Positions 56,062 through 63,233 of a stretch of 63,233 nucleotides of DNA are shown here, in pieces. The notes beneath the pieces were generated by a model. It did no database searches. It saw only the letters and a program-made list of their open reading frames with translations, and was not told the origin of the DNA. How positions within the stretch are numbered: the first letter of the stretch is position 1; the number at the start of each line of letters is the position of its first letter. Position numbers and translations under genes: made by a program. Source of the DNA: Chloroflexota bacterium. Lineage in GTDB: Bacteria; Chloroflexota; Chloroflexia; Chloroflexales; Roseiflexaceae. The stretch is from positions 1-63,233 of the forward strand of contig JACAEQ010000009.1 of the NCBI GenBank assembly GCA_013388755.1, written 5' to 3'.

Positions 56062-59000
56062 TCACACCGTTTTGTTGCGCTTGATACGATCGCACAACTC
56101 GCTGGTCTCAGGGAGCGGCTCAATGCCGAGTTCGTCGTTCAGCGCCTGGACGCACCGGGCGTAGGCACGCAGGGCCTGGGAACGGCTGCCGGCGCGGGCA
56201 TAGGCGCGCATCAGTGTTTGATAGGCTTCCTCATAACCGCGATCGCGGCGGATGATATGCTCACACATGTCAATCGCCTCATCATACTCGCCACGTTCCA
56301 CCAGCAACCTGGCAAGCGTCGCGGTAGATGCAAGGTGACGCGCCAGCAGTCGCTCGCGCTCTTCCAGCGTCCACGGATCGTACAACGCCTCGGCGAGGTA
56401 ATCGCCGCGATAGAGCTGAAACGCGGTACGCCGGCTGCGGGTCTCCACTTCCTGGTCGCGCCCGGGCGCACCGGCGGTACGTAACTCGAACTCGTCAACA
56501 TCGATCCAGCAACCGTAGGAAGGGGCGAAGCTATAGGCCAGGCCTTGCCGGCGGATGAAAAAAGGCGCAATGCGCGGCGGGCGGCGCGGCTCCAGCACGG
56601 CGTTCAGCGCGTTGAGGGTCACCTTGAACTGACGCTCGGCTGCCGCCGGTTCGCTTTCCGGCCAGAGCCATGCGCAGATCTGTTCACGTTGCAGCCAGGC
56701 GCCGCGATACGTCAGCAGGAGCTGCAACAACTGGCGCGCCTTTTCGCGCTGCCACTCGCGCGCCTGGATCTCATGCGCGCCGCGATAGACGCGGAAACTG
56801 CCCAGGAGCTGGACGCGCAACGTGTAGCCGGGATGATAGGTGTCAACCGCATCGTCGGCTGCAATCGACGGGAAACCCTGGCGCAGCAGGCGCTGAGCAA
56901 CCGGCGCGTGGCGCTGTGCCGCGCCACGCAATCCGCGGCCCCGCAGGAGCAGCGGTAGCAAGAGTGCCAGGTCATGCGGGCCGAACAATGTTCGCGTGGT
57001 CAGCAACCCGTCGAACCCGCCGGCACCGGCCAGATCAAAGAGCCGGCCAAGTTCCCGGTCGGCTTCCACCTCACGACCGGAGCGCATGTTCACATACGAA
57101 CTCCAGAGCAATGCAACCGCCTGACCATACTGGTCGTCACTGCGGACAAAACGCTGGTACGCTTCATCGATCCATGCCGCAGCACGCGGATCTTCAGCTG
57201 CCGCCGCCACCCCGCCGAGCGCCAGCCAGATCAGCGCCGCGGTCCATTCATCGCCGGCGGCCAGCGCGCGCTCCAGGCCGTCGTGCGCATGGGCCTCGGC
57301 AGCGACAAGATTGCCGGCGTGCCCTTCCAGCAACGTCAGGCCGAGCATCGCCTCGGCACGGGTGCGCGCAACGCCGGTTGTCTCAATGATCGCAAGCGCC
57401 GCGCGATAGTGATAGTGCGCCGCCTCATCGCTCGATGCTGTCACCTGGTAGGCATGGCCGAGCCGCATATGGGCAATGGCTTCGGTCAGGGGTGATCCGC
57501 CGCGCTGCGCCTCGAGCAGGCCACGTTGAGCGAGGGCCAGGGCACGCGCGCCATTGCCAAGCATGCACTCAACCAGCGCCAGCAACAGCAGTGGATCGCG
57601 ATGGAACGAGGGCGCGGGCCGCGCCCTGCCGCTCTCCAGTCCCAGTTCATCCTCAAGCGCCTGGCGAGCCTCGATCAACCGGCCACTGCGCAGCAAGAGA
57701 CGTGGCGAGCGGATCGGCGACTGCGCTACCCGGCCAGCAGACGATACGGTGACCGCAACCTGCGGCCCGGCCTCGCCGTGCGCCGCGCGATGAGCCGCAG
57801 CGGCGATCAGCACCGCGACATCGGTGCGACCGCGGTTGATCCAGTTTTCGGCCTGGAGACCAAGAATTGCTGCGCGCTCGTCATGGCGATCGCGCGGCAA
57901 GAGCTTTATCGCACGTTTCAGAAGCGTTGCTGCCGGCGCCGGTTGCACTGTATCGAGAAACACCTCGGCCTGACCACGCAGAGCGCGCACCTGACCGGCA
58001 CTGTCGGCCTGTGCGCGGTAACATTCTTCAGCCGCACGGTATGACTCGACGGCCTGGGCGAACCGCCCGATGCGGCGTTCGGCAATGGCGCGCGCCTCCA
58101 GCAACAGCGCGTTGACCTGATGAACTGGTGGAATCCGTTCGATCCAGGCGAGGAGCGCCGTTGCCTGATGGTTGGTGAGGCCGAACGCAGCAATACGGCT
58201 TAACGCCGTCGCGGCCCGTTCCCACTCGCCGGCGGCCAGCAAATGGTGAGCCGCGCCATGATCATCGCCAAGCGCAGCATAGTGGTGCGCCAGATTGACG
58301 TGAATCGCCCGCCAGCCAGGAAGTTCGCGTTCGGCAAGACGCGCCAGTCCTGCCGCCACGAGCGGCTGATAGACGCGTCGCCCATCGGGGAGCATTTCCA
58401 CAAAAAGCTCGCGCCGGTCGATCAAGCCCGGATTGATGCCAGGATCGGCCAGTTCGGGAACAGCAGCGCACGCCGAAGGGTCGATCCAGCGCATCAGCGC
58501 CGTAATGAGCAACAATCTACGCACATCAGGCGGCTGATCACCCAGCACCTCATGCGCCAGGTAGTCGTCGAGCAGGGGGGCGATCGTTTCCAGAAGTGCG
58601 TTGATCGCTGCCACAGCGTCACTGGCCGATGCATCCTGTCGAGCGCGAGCGGTGGCGAGGAGGCGCAGTGCCAGCGGCCAGCCGCGCACCAGTGCATTGA
58701 GCTCTGCACCGATTGAATCAGGCGGCAGACCATGGCGTCCAAAGAGTGCCTGCGCTTCCGCATCGTCAAAGGCCAGCTCGGCCCGGCCCAGGCGATAGAG
58801 TTCACCACGGGCAGCAATCGTCGGCAGCGGCGCGAGTGCCGGTGTCTCCCGGCTGAGCAGCACCAGATGCAAGCGCGGCGGCAACTGCTCGATCAGGCGT
58901 TCAACCACGGCGCGTAGCGCAGGCAGACGGTCGGCATGATGATAGTCGTCGAGCACCAGCAACGTCTGGTCATCAAGCGCGGTGAGCCGGTTGATGATCT

Positions 59001-59361
59001 CATCAAGCGCATCATTCGGTGGGGTCACTGCGATGCGCGCCTCATCGACCGACACGATCCGGCGAAACGCAGCCGCAAGGTGCAACACCAGCACCGACGG
59101 CGAGTCCGTAGGGTCGAGGCGGCACCAGGCAACCGGCCAACCGCTATGCCGCGCAAAACCGGCAAGCGCGGTCGTCTTGCCACCACCGGCCGGGGCAGTG
59201 ACGAGTGTCACCGGGTAATCTAGCATCGCGGCGAGTAACGAATCAAGCCGTGGCCGATCCAGGAGCCACGCAGGTTGCGGCGGTGGCGCCAGGCGCGGCA
59301 ACAGCACCGCAGGTGTTGCGGTGGCGGCGCTGAACTCATTCGTAACTCGTGAAGCTACCAT
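56062..59361 (-). CDS. SARP/MalT-like regulator with AAA ATPase, TPR-like and BTAD domains
   Basis: About 1,099 residues. The N-terminal STAND ATPase has Walker A TAPAGGGKTTALAGFA and Walker B LLVLDDYHHAD, as in LuxR-MalT regulators. A long helical-repeat middle follows (for example YRAAEECYRAQADSAGQVRA). The C-terminal part has an OmpR-like winged helix (VQLLGSFRVYRGAHEIQARE, then QLLLTYRGAWLQREQICAWL) and a BTAD domain (YRGDYLAEALYDPWTLEERE onward). The DNA-binding domain is thus C-terminal, before the BTAD. The start is unclear: ATG 59361 and ATG 59421 both lack a ribosome site. It likely senses a small ligand; the adjacent catabolic operon is a plausible target. Confidence 0.88.
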   Translation of the reverse strand: MVASRVTNEFSAATATPAVLLPRLAPPPQPAWLLDRPRLDSLLAAMLDYPVTLVTAPAGGGKTTALAGFARHSGWPVAWCRLDPTDSPSVLVLHLAAAFRRIVSVDEARIAVTPPNDALDEIINRLTALDDQTLLVLDDYHHADRLPALRAVVERLIEQLPPRLHLVLLSRETPALAPLPTIAARGELYRLGRAELAFDDAEAQALFGRHGLPPDSIGAELNALVRGWPLALRLLATARARQDASASDAVAAINALLETIAPLLDDYLAHEVLGDQPPDVRRLLLITALMRWIDPSACAAVPELADPGINPGLIDRRELFVEMLPDGRRVYQPLVAAGLARLAERELPGWRAIHVNLAHHYAALGDDHGAAHHLLAAGEWERAATALSRIAAFGLTNHQATALLAWIERIPPVHQVNALLLEARAIAERRIGRFAQAVESYRAAEECYRAQADSAGQVRALRGQAEVFLDTVQPAPAATLLKRAIKLLPRDRHDERAAILGLQAENWINRGRTDVAVLIAAAAHRAAHGEAGPQVAVTVSSAGRVAQSPIRSPRLLLRSGRLIEARQALEDELGLESGRARPAPSFHRDPLLLLALVECMLGNGARALALAQRGLLEAQRGGSPLTEAIAHMRLGHAYQVTASSDEAAHYHYRAALAIIETTGVARTRAEAMLGLTLLEGHAGNLVAAEAHAHDGLERALAAGDEWTAALIWLALGGVAAAAEDPRAAAWIDEAYQRFVRSDDQYGQAVALLWSSYVNMRSGREVEADRELGRLFDLAGAGGFDGLLTTRTLFGPHDLALLLPLLLRGRGLRGAAQRHAPVAQRLLRQGFPSIAADDAVDTYHPGYTLRVQLLGSFRVYRGAHEIQAREWQREKARQLLQLLLTYRGAWLQREQICAWLWPESEPAAAERQFKVTLNALNAVLEPRRPPRIAPFFIRRQGLAYSFAPSYGCWIDVDEFELRTAGAPGRDQEVETRSRRTAFQLYRGDYLAEALYDPWTLEERERLLARHLASTATLARLLVERGEYDEAIDMCEHIIRRDRGYEEAYQTLMRAYARAGSRSQALRAYARCVQALNDELGIEPLPETSELCDRIKRNKTV

Positions 59362-59531
59362 GTGGCACGATGCAAGACTACAGCGGCGAGCAGCAACCGT
59401 GATCCGCGGACGCGCCTCCAATCCTGCTCGCCGGGCGCCCTACCGAGGCGCAAGGTTGTTGCACATTGCCATCGTATTCTGAATAACGGCGTTCTACTAC
59501 CAGGCGCGCCGTTTGCGAAAGGAGCATAGCC

Positions 59532-59825
59532 GTGACGACCAGCAATGTTGAGGAGACCGTACGCAAAACGTACCTCAATGCCCAGGACATGGTTGGCAGG
59601 TCGGTCAAAGCCTGGACGGACCTGGTGGCTGTCAGCACCGATATGGCCTATGATGTGGTACTGAAGAACTGGAACTACAGCCGCAGCATACGCAGTTCAG
59701 CCGAGCAAGCGATCGAAGACGCTCTCAACACCCAGTCGCGGTTCGCAAAAGAGATGATGGGCGCGTGGCAGGGTTACGCCGAGAGCGTCTCCGACATTCT
59801 CAGCAAAACAACCAGGAAAGACTAG
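59532..59825 (+). CDS. Phasin-family protein (PHA granule coat)
   Basis: A 97-residue all-helical amphipathic protein (KTYLNAQDMVGRSVKAWTDL, then RSIRSSAEQAIEDALNTQSR and AYAESVSD-like helices near MMGAWQGYAESVSDILSKT) that fits small phasins binding polyhydroxyalkanoate granules. It starts at GTG 59532 with GAAAGGAG eight bases upstream. The convergent neighbours encode acetoacetyl-CoA reductase and thiolase, which supports the assignment. Divergent from the SARP-type regulator. Confidence 0.7.
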   Translation: MTTSNVEETVRKTYLNAQDMVGRSVKAWTDLVAVSTDMAYDVVLKNWNYSRSIRSSAEQAIEDALNTQSRFAKEMMGAWQGYAESVSDILSKTTRKD

Positions 59826-59891
59826 CACACCGGGCGACAGGCGATCGGCGACGAATCGCCCGTCGCCTCTCTCCGCCTGCCGTGTCCATCG

Positions 59892-60635
59892 CTACATATA
59901 GGCTCCGCCATTGACGTTGATCTGCTGGCCAGTGACGTAGTCTGCATCGGCGGCAAGAAACACCACGGCCTTTGCCATCTCCTCAGGCAGGCCAAATCGC
60001 CCGAGCGGAATACGCGATTTAATCTGATTCTGAACGTCCTCAGGCACCTTCGACAGCATATCGGTCAGGGTAAAGCCTGGCGCGACAACATTGACAGTGA
60101 TGCCAAACTTCGCCAGTTCGAGGGCGGCAGTCTTGGTAAATGCAATAATGCCCCCTTTGCTGGCGCCATAGTTTGCCTGGCCGAACGCTGCTGTCTGGCC
60201 ATTCATCGAACTGATGTTAATAATCCGGCCAAACTTCTGCTCAATCATCGGCTGCATAGCGGCAGTGGTGCAGAAAAACACGGCATTGAGGTTGGTCTGA
60301 ATCACCTGCAGCCAGTCATCGTCGGTCATTTTGCGGATCGACTTGTCGCGTGTGATACCGGCATTGTTCACCATGATATCAAGACGGCCATAGGTATCCA
60401 GGTAGGTTTTCACCATGGCGCGCGCTTCGACCGGATCGGCTACATTGGCCTGTAGCAGCATGCATTCACGCCCCATCTCCTTGATCTCGGCGGCAACTTC
60501 CTCAGCAAGCGCCTGGTTGTGCTGGAAGTTGATACCGACGCAGCACCCCTCACGCGCCAGTTCAAGGGCAATTGCGCGACCAATACCGCGCGACGCGCCC
60601 GTAACGATTGCGTTCTTTCCTTCGAGACGCCCCAT
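59892..60635 (-). CDS. phaB: Acetoacetyl-CoA reductase (SDR family)
   Basis: A 247-residue short-chain dehydrogenase: cofactor motif AIVTGASRGIGRAIALELA, NNAGITRD, catalytic Ser in INISSMNGQTAAFGQ and the YxxxK in QANYGASKGG. The MNGQ-x3-GQ-x-NY arrangement is typical of PhaB, which reduces acetoacetyl-CoA to (R)-3-hydroxybutyryl-CoA with NADPH; FabG is the alternative. AAGGAGG precedes the ATG. Thiolase lies upstream on the same strand and the phasin gene converges, making a PHA precursor cluster without a synthase in view. Confidence 0.92.
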   Translation of the reverse strand: MGRLEGKNAIVTGASRGIGRAIALELAREGCCVGINFQHNQALAEEVAAEIKEMGRECMLLQANVADPVEARAMVKTYLDTYGRLDIMVNNAGITRDKSIRKMTDDDWLQVIQTNLNAVFFCTTAAMQPMIEQKFGRIINISSMNGQTAAFGQANYGASKGGIIAFTKTAALELAKFGITVNVVAPGFTLTDMLSKVPEDVQNQIKSRIPLGRFGLPEEMAKAVVFLAADADYVTGQQINVNGGAYM

Positions 60636-60763
60636 CCTCTTACCTCCTTGAGACTAGTACAGACCGGCGTACATTCCTAGAGGGTTTCGCGCGAGCTTTA
60701 GCGCGCCAGAATGCGACGCGCGACAGCGCAACTTCTACGCCTGAGCGTAGCAGGGTTCGCCTC

Positions 60764-60868
60764 CACACCAGCCCTCCCCCGCCAGGGGAGCGAGTCCGGC
60801 TCCTCCCGTCAGCGGGGGGAGGCTGGGAAGGGGCCATGCGATGCGTAGCGCCTGATGTGCAAGGTACT
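60764..60868. repeat. G/C-rich inverted repeat related to the 45-kb MITE
   Basis: The core CCCTCCCCCGCCAGGGGAGC with a mirror arm CCCGTCAGCGGGGGGAGGCT resembles the 45157 element core. The right end GTGCAAGGTACT (60857-60868), inverted, resembles AATACCTTTCAC. The left end is not recognisable. It sits in the 237-base gap between thiolase and reductase. Confidence 0.55.
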
Positions 60869-60872
60869 GGCT

Positions 60873-62066
60873 CTAGATCCGCTCAAAGACCGCCGCAATG
60901 CCCTGGCCACCGCCGATGCACATCGTCACCAGCGCATAGCGCCCACCGATACGCTCAAGTTCGTAGAGTGCCTTGACCGTCAGAATTGCGCCGGTTGCGC
61001 CGATCGGATGGCCGAGCGAAATACCGCTGCCATTCGGGTTGACCTTATCCATTGGCAACTCCAGGTCGCGAATCACAGCGAGCGCCTGGGCAGCAAAGGC
61101 TTCGTTGACTTCAAATACGTCGATGTCGTTCAGTGTCAGGCCGGTACGCTCCAGGACTTTGCGGACCGCCGGCACCGGGCCGATGCCCATATACTTCGGA
61201 TCCACCCCGACCACACTGTGACCCACCAGGCGACCCATCGGCTTGAGGCCGCGCTTCTCGGCGGCGCCGCGCTCCATCAAGACAACCGCAGCCGCCGCAT
61301 CATTAATGCTTGACGCGTTACCGGCCGTCACCGTACCCTGCTTATCAAACACTGGCCGCAGTTTTGCCAGTTTTTCCACCGTACTGTCGGCGCGAACACT
61401 CTCATCCGTATCGAAGAGCTGCACCCCTCCCTTGACTTTGAGCTCGACCGGGAGGATCTGCTCCTTGAACCGCCCGTCGGCAATCGCGGCCGCCGCACGT
61501 TTGTGACTTTCGACCGCCAGCGCGTCCTGGTCTTCGCGGCTGATCTCCCATTTCCTCGCGATATTCTCCGCAGTGACGCCCATGTGGACATCGTCGAACG
61601 GATCGCTGAGCGCCGCTACCATCACATCAACCATGGTCACATCATTCATGCGCGCGCCCCAGCGCATGGCCTGGGTCCAGTACGGGCTGCGGCTCATGTT
61701 CTCGGCGCCGCCGGCAACCGCTGCATCCGTATCGCCGAGCGCAATCGCCTGGGCCGCTGAGATGATCGCCTGCAGACCACTGCCGCACAGGCGGTTCAAC
61801 GTCAGCGCGGGTGTCTCAGCAGGCAGACCACCTTTGATGCCTGCGACGCGGGCGAGGTAATGATCGTGCCCATCGGTATGGATAATGTTGCCAAACACTA
61901 CCTGGCCAATCTCCGCAGGTTCCACACCGGCGCGACGGACAGCCTCACGCACCACCAGCGCCGCCAGTTCGCTTGGCGGCTGATCTTTGAGGCTCCCGCC
62001 ATAGTTGCCAATCGCGGTTCGCACGCCGCTGAGCACCACGACCTCGCGTCCACCGTTGGCCGTCAT
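60873..62066 (-). CDS. phaA: Acetyl-CoA acetyltransferase (thiolase)
   Basis: A 397-residue thiolase condensing two acetyl-CoA to acetoacetyl-CoA (reversibly). Active sites: Cys in LNRLCGSGLQAIISAAQ, VNEAFAAQALAVIRDL, His in GISLGHPIGATGAILTVKAL and the second Cys in LVTMCIGGGQGIA. GAGGAGG lies upstream of the ATG. Its size and PHA neighbours favour a biosynthetic PhaA over a beta-oxidation enzyme. phaB follows 237 bases downstream, with a repeat in between. Confidence 0.95.
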   Translation of the reverse strand: MTANGGREVVVLSGVRTAIGNYGGSLKDQPPSELAALVVREAVRRAGVEPAEIGQVVFGNIIHTDGHDHYLARVAGIKGGLPAETPALTLNRLCGSGLQAIISAAQAIALGDTDAAVAGGAENMSRSPYWTQAMRWGARMNDVTMVDVMVAALSDPFDDVHMGVTAENIARKWEISREDQDALAVESHKRAAAAIADGRFKEQILPVELKVKGGVQLFDTDESVRADSTVEKLAKLRPVFDKQGTVTAGNASSINDAAAAVVLMERGAAEKRGLKPMGRLVGHSVVGVDPKYMGIGPVPAVRKVLERTGLTLNDIDVFEVNEAFAAQALAVIRDLELPMDKVNPNGSGISLGHPIGATGAILTVKALYELERIGGRYALVTMCIGGGQGIAAVFERI

Positions 62067-62576
62067 TGTTGCCTCCTCTGGTTATTGACACTTACAAAGG
62101 CAATACTACGCGAGCCTGTCAGCAAGGCTGAGCAAGGCTGCAGCGCCAGGATGATCCGTGCGCGTGATTGATCACCTGTCTCCCGGCCGTTGTCGAAAGC
62201 GGAGCGACGGCCGTCTGCAGATGGCACCATGCACTACGCCCTGAGACGAGTTGCAGCAAGGTTGCAAGAATGGATTGGCAACTACTATTGTACCATTGTA
62301 ACGGCGACGTCACCAAATGGTGTTAGCATGTCGTTGTAGCGAGTAACTATTTCTTCACCAGACGTGGCGAAGACGCCCTTGGGAAAGCGTGTGTGATATA
62401 GTACAGTGATATCATTCTTTCCGCTAAAGAACGAGTTGGCGCAATACGCGATTCGACATGCGTGCACGATGACGGGCGCCGCCGATCGACGACGTGCAGC
62501 AACGGAACCGGCTCACACGGCGCGCGCATGCTGCCGGGGGCGACTGCGAAACATAGTTATGACAGGAGGCAAGCGA
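62067..62576. other. Intergenic region between thiolase and GNAT genes
   Basis: About 510 bases of lower GC than its surroundings. It holds a 10-bp tandem repeat AGCAAGGCTG (62121-62140) and a TATAGT at 62397-62402 that could be a -10 for the GNAT gene, but no convincing -35. A 60-codon minus-strand frame (62285-62467) exists without a ribosome site. I see no RNA gene or other repeat. Confidence 0.4.
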
Positions 62577-63122
62577 ATGATTGAGCGCATTGAAGCGCCA
62601 ATTGCTGCAACGTTGCGCAATGGCCGGGTTGTGACGATTCGCCCGCTTGCAGAGAGCGACCGCGATGAATTGCTGGCGTTTGGCCGTTCATTGCCGAACG
62701 ATGACTGGCTCTATCTCGAAGATGATCTCCAGAATCCCGAGATTATCACGCGCCTGGTCAACGCCCATGCCGCTGAAAACTGGCGCCAGATCGTTGCCGT
62801 AACCGAGAGTGGTGAGATTGTCGGCTATAGCGCCGTGCGCCGGCTTCCCGGGTGGTCCAGCCATGTCGGCGATATTCAGTTGATGGTGCGTGCAGATTAT
62901 CGCCGGTGCGGCCTCGGCACAGCCATGGCGCAGGCAATCTTTGAGGCGGCGCGCGACCTGGGCGTGGCCAAGGTCATTGTTGAGGTCATGCAGGAACAGA
63001 CCGGGGGCATTGCCATCTTCGAGCGCCTGGGGTTCTGCGTCGAGGGCACGTTTAGCGATCATGCCCGCGATCGCTTTGGAGCGCGGCATCATCTCCATAT
63101 TCTCGCCTACCACGTAACATGA
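62577..63122 (+). CDS. GNAT-family N-acetyltransferase
   Basis: A 181-residue acetyltransferase. The acetyl-CoA site is IQLMVRADYRRCGLGTAMAQ (the R/Q-x-x-G-x-G/A type loop, here RRCGLG), preceded by GEIVGYSAVRRLP and followed by VIVEVMQEQTGGIAIFERLG and a terminal HHLHILAYHV. ATG 62577 has AGGAGG seven bases upstream, which decides against longer frames. The substrate (amino group of a small molecule or protein) is unknown. It stands alone at the right edge. Confidence 0.88.
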   Translation: MIERIEAPIAATLRNGRVVTIRPLAESDRDELLAFGRSLPNDDWLYLEDDLQNPEIITRLVNAHAAENWRQIVAVTESGEIVGYSAVRRLPGWSSHVGDIQLMVRADYRRCGLGTAMAQAIFEAARDLGVAKVIVEVMQEQTGGIAIFERLGFCVEGTFSDHARDRFGARHHLHILAYHVT

Positions 63123-63233
63123 GATCCATGCCCTCATGGCCACGCCGCGCGGGCCGGGCCTCGGCTCCTGTTCGCTTCCGCTCCCGGCTGTGATGGATCC
63201 GCAAGTGGCGGGGGGGGGGGGCCGGCGCCCCCC
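63123..63233. other. Right edge with G homopolymer
   Basis: No gene is visible. The last bases hold a run of at least a dozen G followed by CCGGCGCCCCCC, a fold-back, low-complexity end typical of a contig break. Confidence 0.6.

Noticed and set aside
62285-62467. 60-codon minus-strand frame between thiolase and GNAT genes
   Set aside because: No ribosome site or family resemblance. The composition looks protein-like, so it remains possible but unsupported.

Overview
The window (about 63 kb, GC-rich) reads as chromosomal DNA of a Chloroflexota bacterium, most likely class Chloroflexia (Roseiflexus/Kouleothrix-like). This is inferred from gene style: a tilS-hpt fusion, a SARP/MalT-type regulator, bacterial PH-domain proteins, G/C-ending codons and many dispersed palindromic repeats. 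No database search was possible, so genus-level placement is open. Both edges are low-complexity (30-bp tandem repeats at the left, a run of G at the right), which suggests a whole contig broken at repeats.

Layout. 0-2 kb: cell-envelope genes (LysM protein end, YcxB-like membrane protein, LysM-polysaccharide deacetylase). 2-4.7 kb: two MITE-like repeats, an orphan TRAP solute receptor and HU. 4.7-9 kb: a minus-strand accessory operon of small DNA-binding proteins and a membrane-anchored VirD4/TraG-like ATPase without other conjugation genes. 9-13 kb: a folded intergenic element, an L,D-transpeptidase and bifunctional Rel. 14.8-17.3 kb: a three-gene operon joining a SipW-type signal peptidase/DUF5305 fusion to a small exported protein and an RTX-repeat protein. 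17.9-22 kb: glyA, proC and a glycosyltransferase with a zinc-ribbon tail. 22.4-28.2 kb: a SAM-cycle operon (mtnA, MetE-like, PfkB kinase, ahcY, metK). 28.4-35.4 kb: tilS-hpt, a membrane protein, a PH-domain protein, cmk, and tRNA-Glu and tRNA-Asp genes. 35.6-45 kb: Tat-exported LPxTG nucleotidase, argD, rhomboid, murE, a Crp-like regulator, DUF3307 and an ABC-2 exporter. 45-50 kb: the primary-type sigma factor, transaldolase and transketolase. 50-56 kb: two acyl-CoA ligases, two alpha/beta hydrolases and a creatininase-family enzyme, followed by a convergent SARP/MalT-like regulator. 59.5-62 kb: phasin, acetoacetyl-CoA reductase and thiolase (polyhydroxyalkanoate precursors). 62.6 kb: a GNAT acetyltransferase.

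How the genes work together. The SAM operon forms most of a methyl cycle: metK makes SAM, ahcY splits S-adenosylhomocysteine, a PfkB kinase could remove adenosine, and mtnA starts methylthioribose salvage. The phasin/reductase/thiolase set supplies and coats PHA granules, although no PHA synthase is present here. Transaldolase and transketolase form a pentose-phosphate pair beside the sigma factor.

The most interesting non-genic signals are three repeat families: (1) MITE-like elements with GCCTATCCGAAAAAC-type ends enclosing REP palindromes, often abutting stop codons; (2) a 134-bp inverted-repeat element with a perfect 12-bp target duplication; (3) a ~75-bp two-hairpin element present three times with pairing-preserving changes. 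There is also a multi-branched inverted-repeat structure at 9230-9353 and a pair of oppositely oriented 8-bp tandem arrays at 53137-53302.
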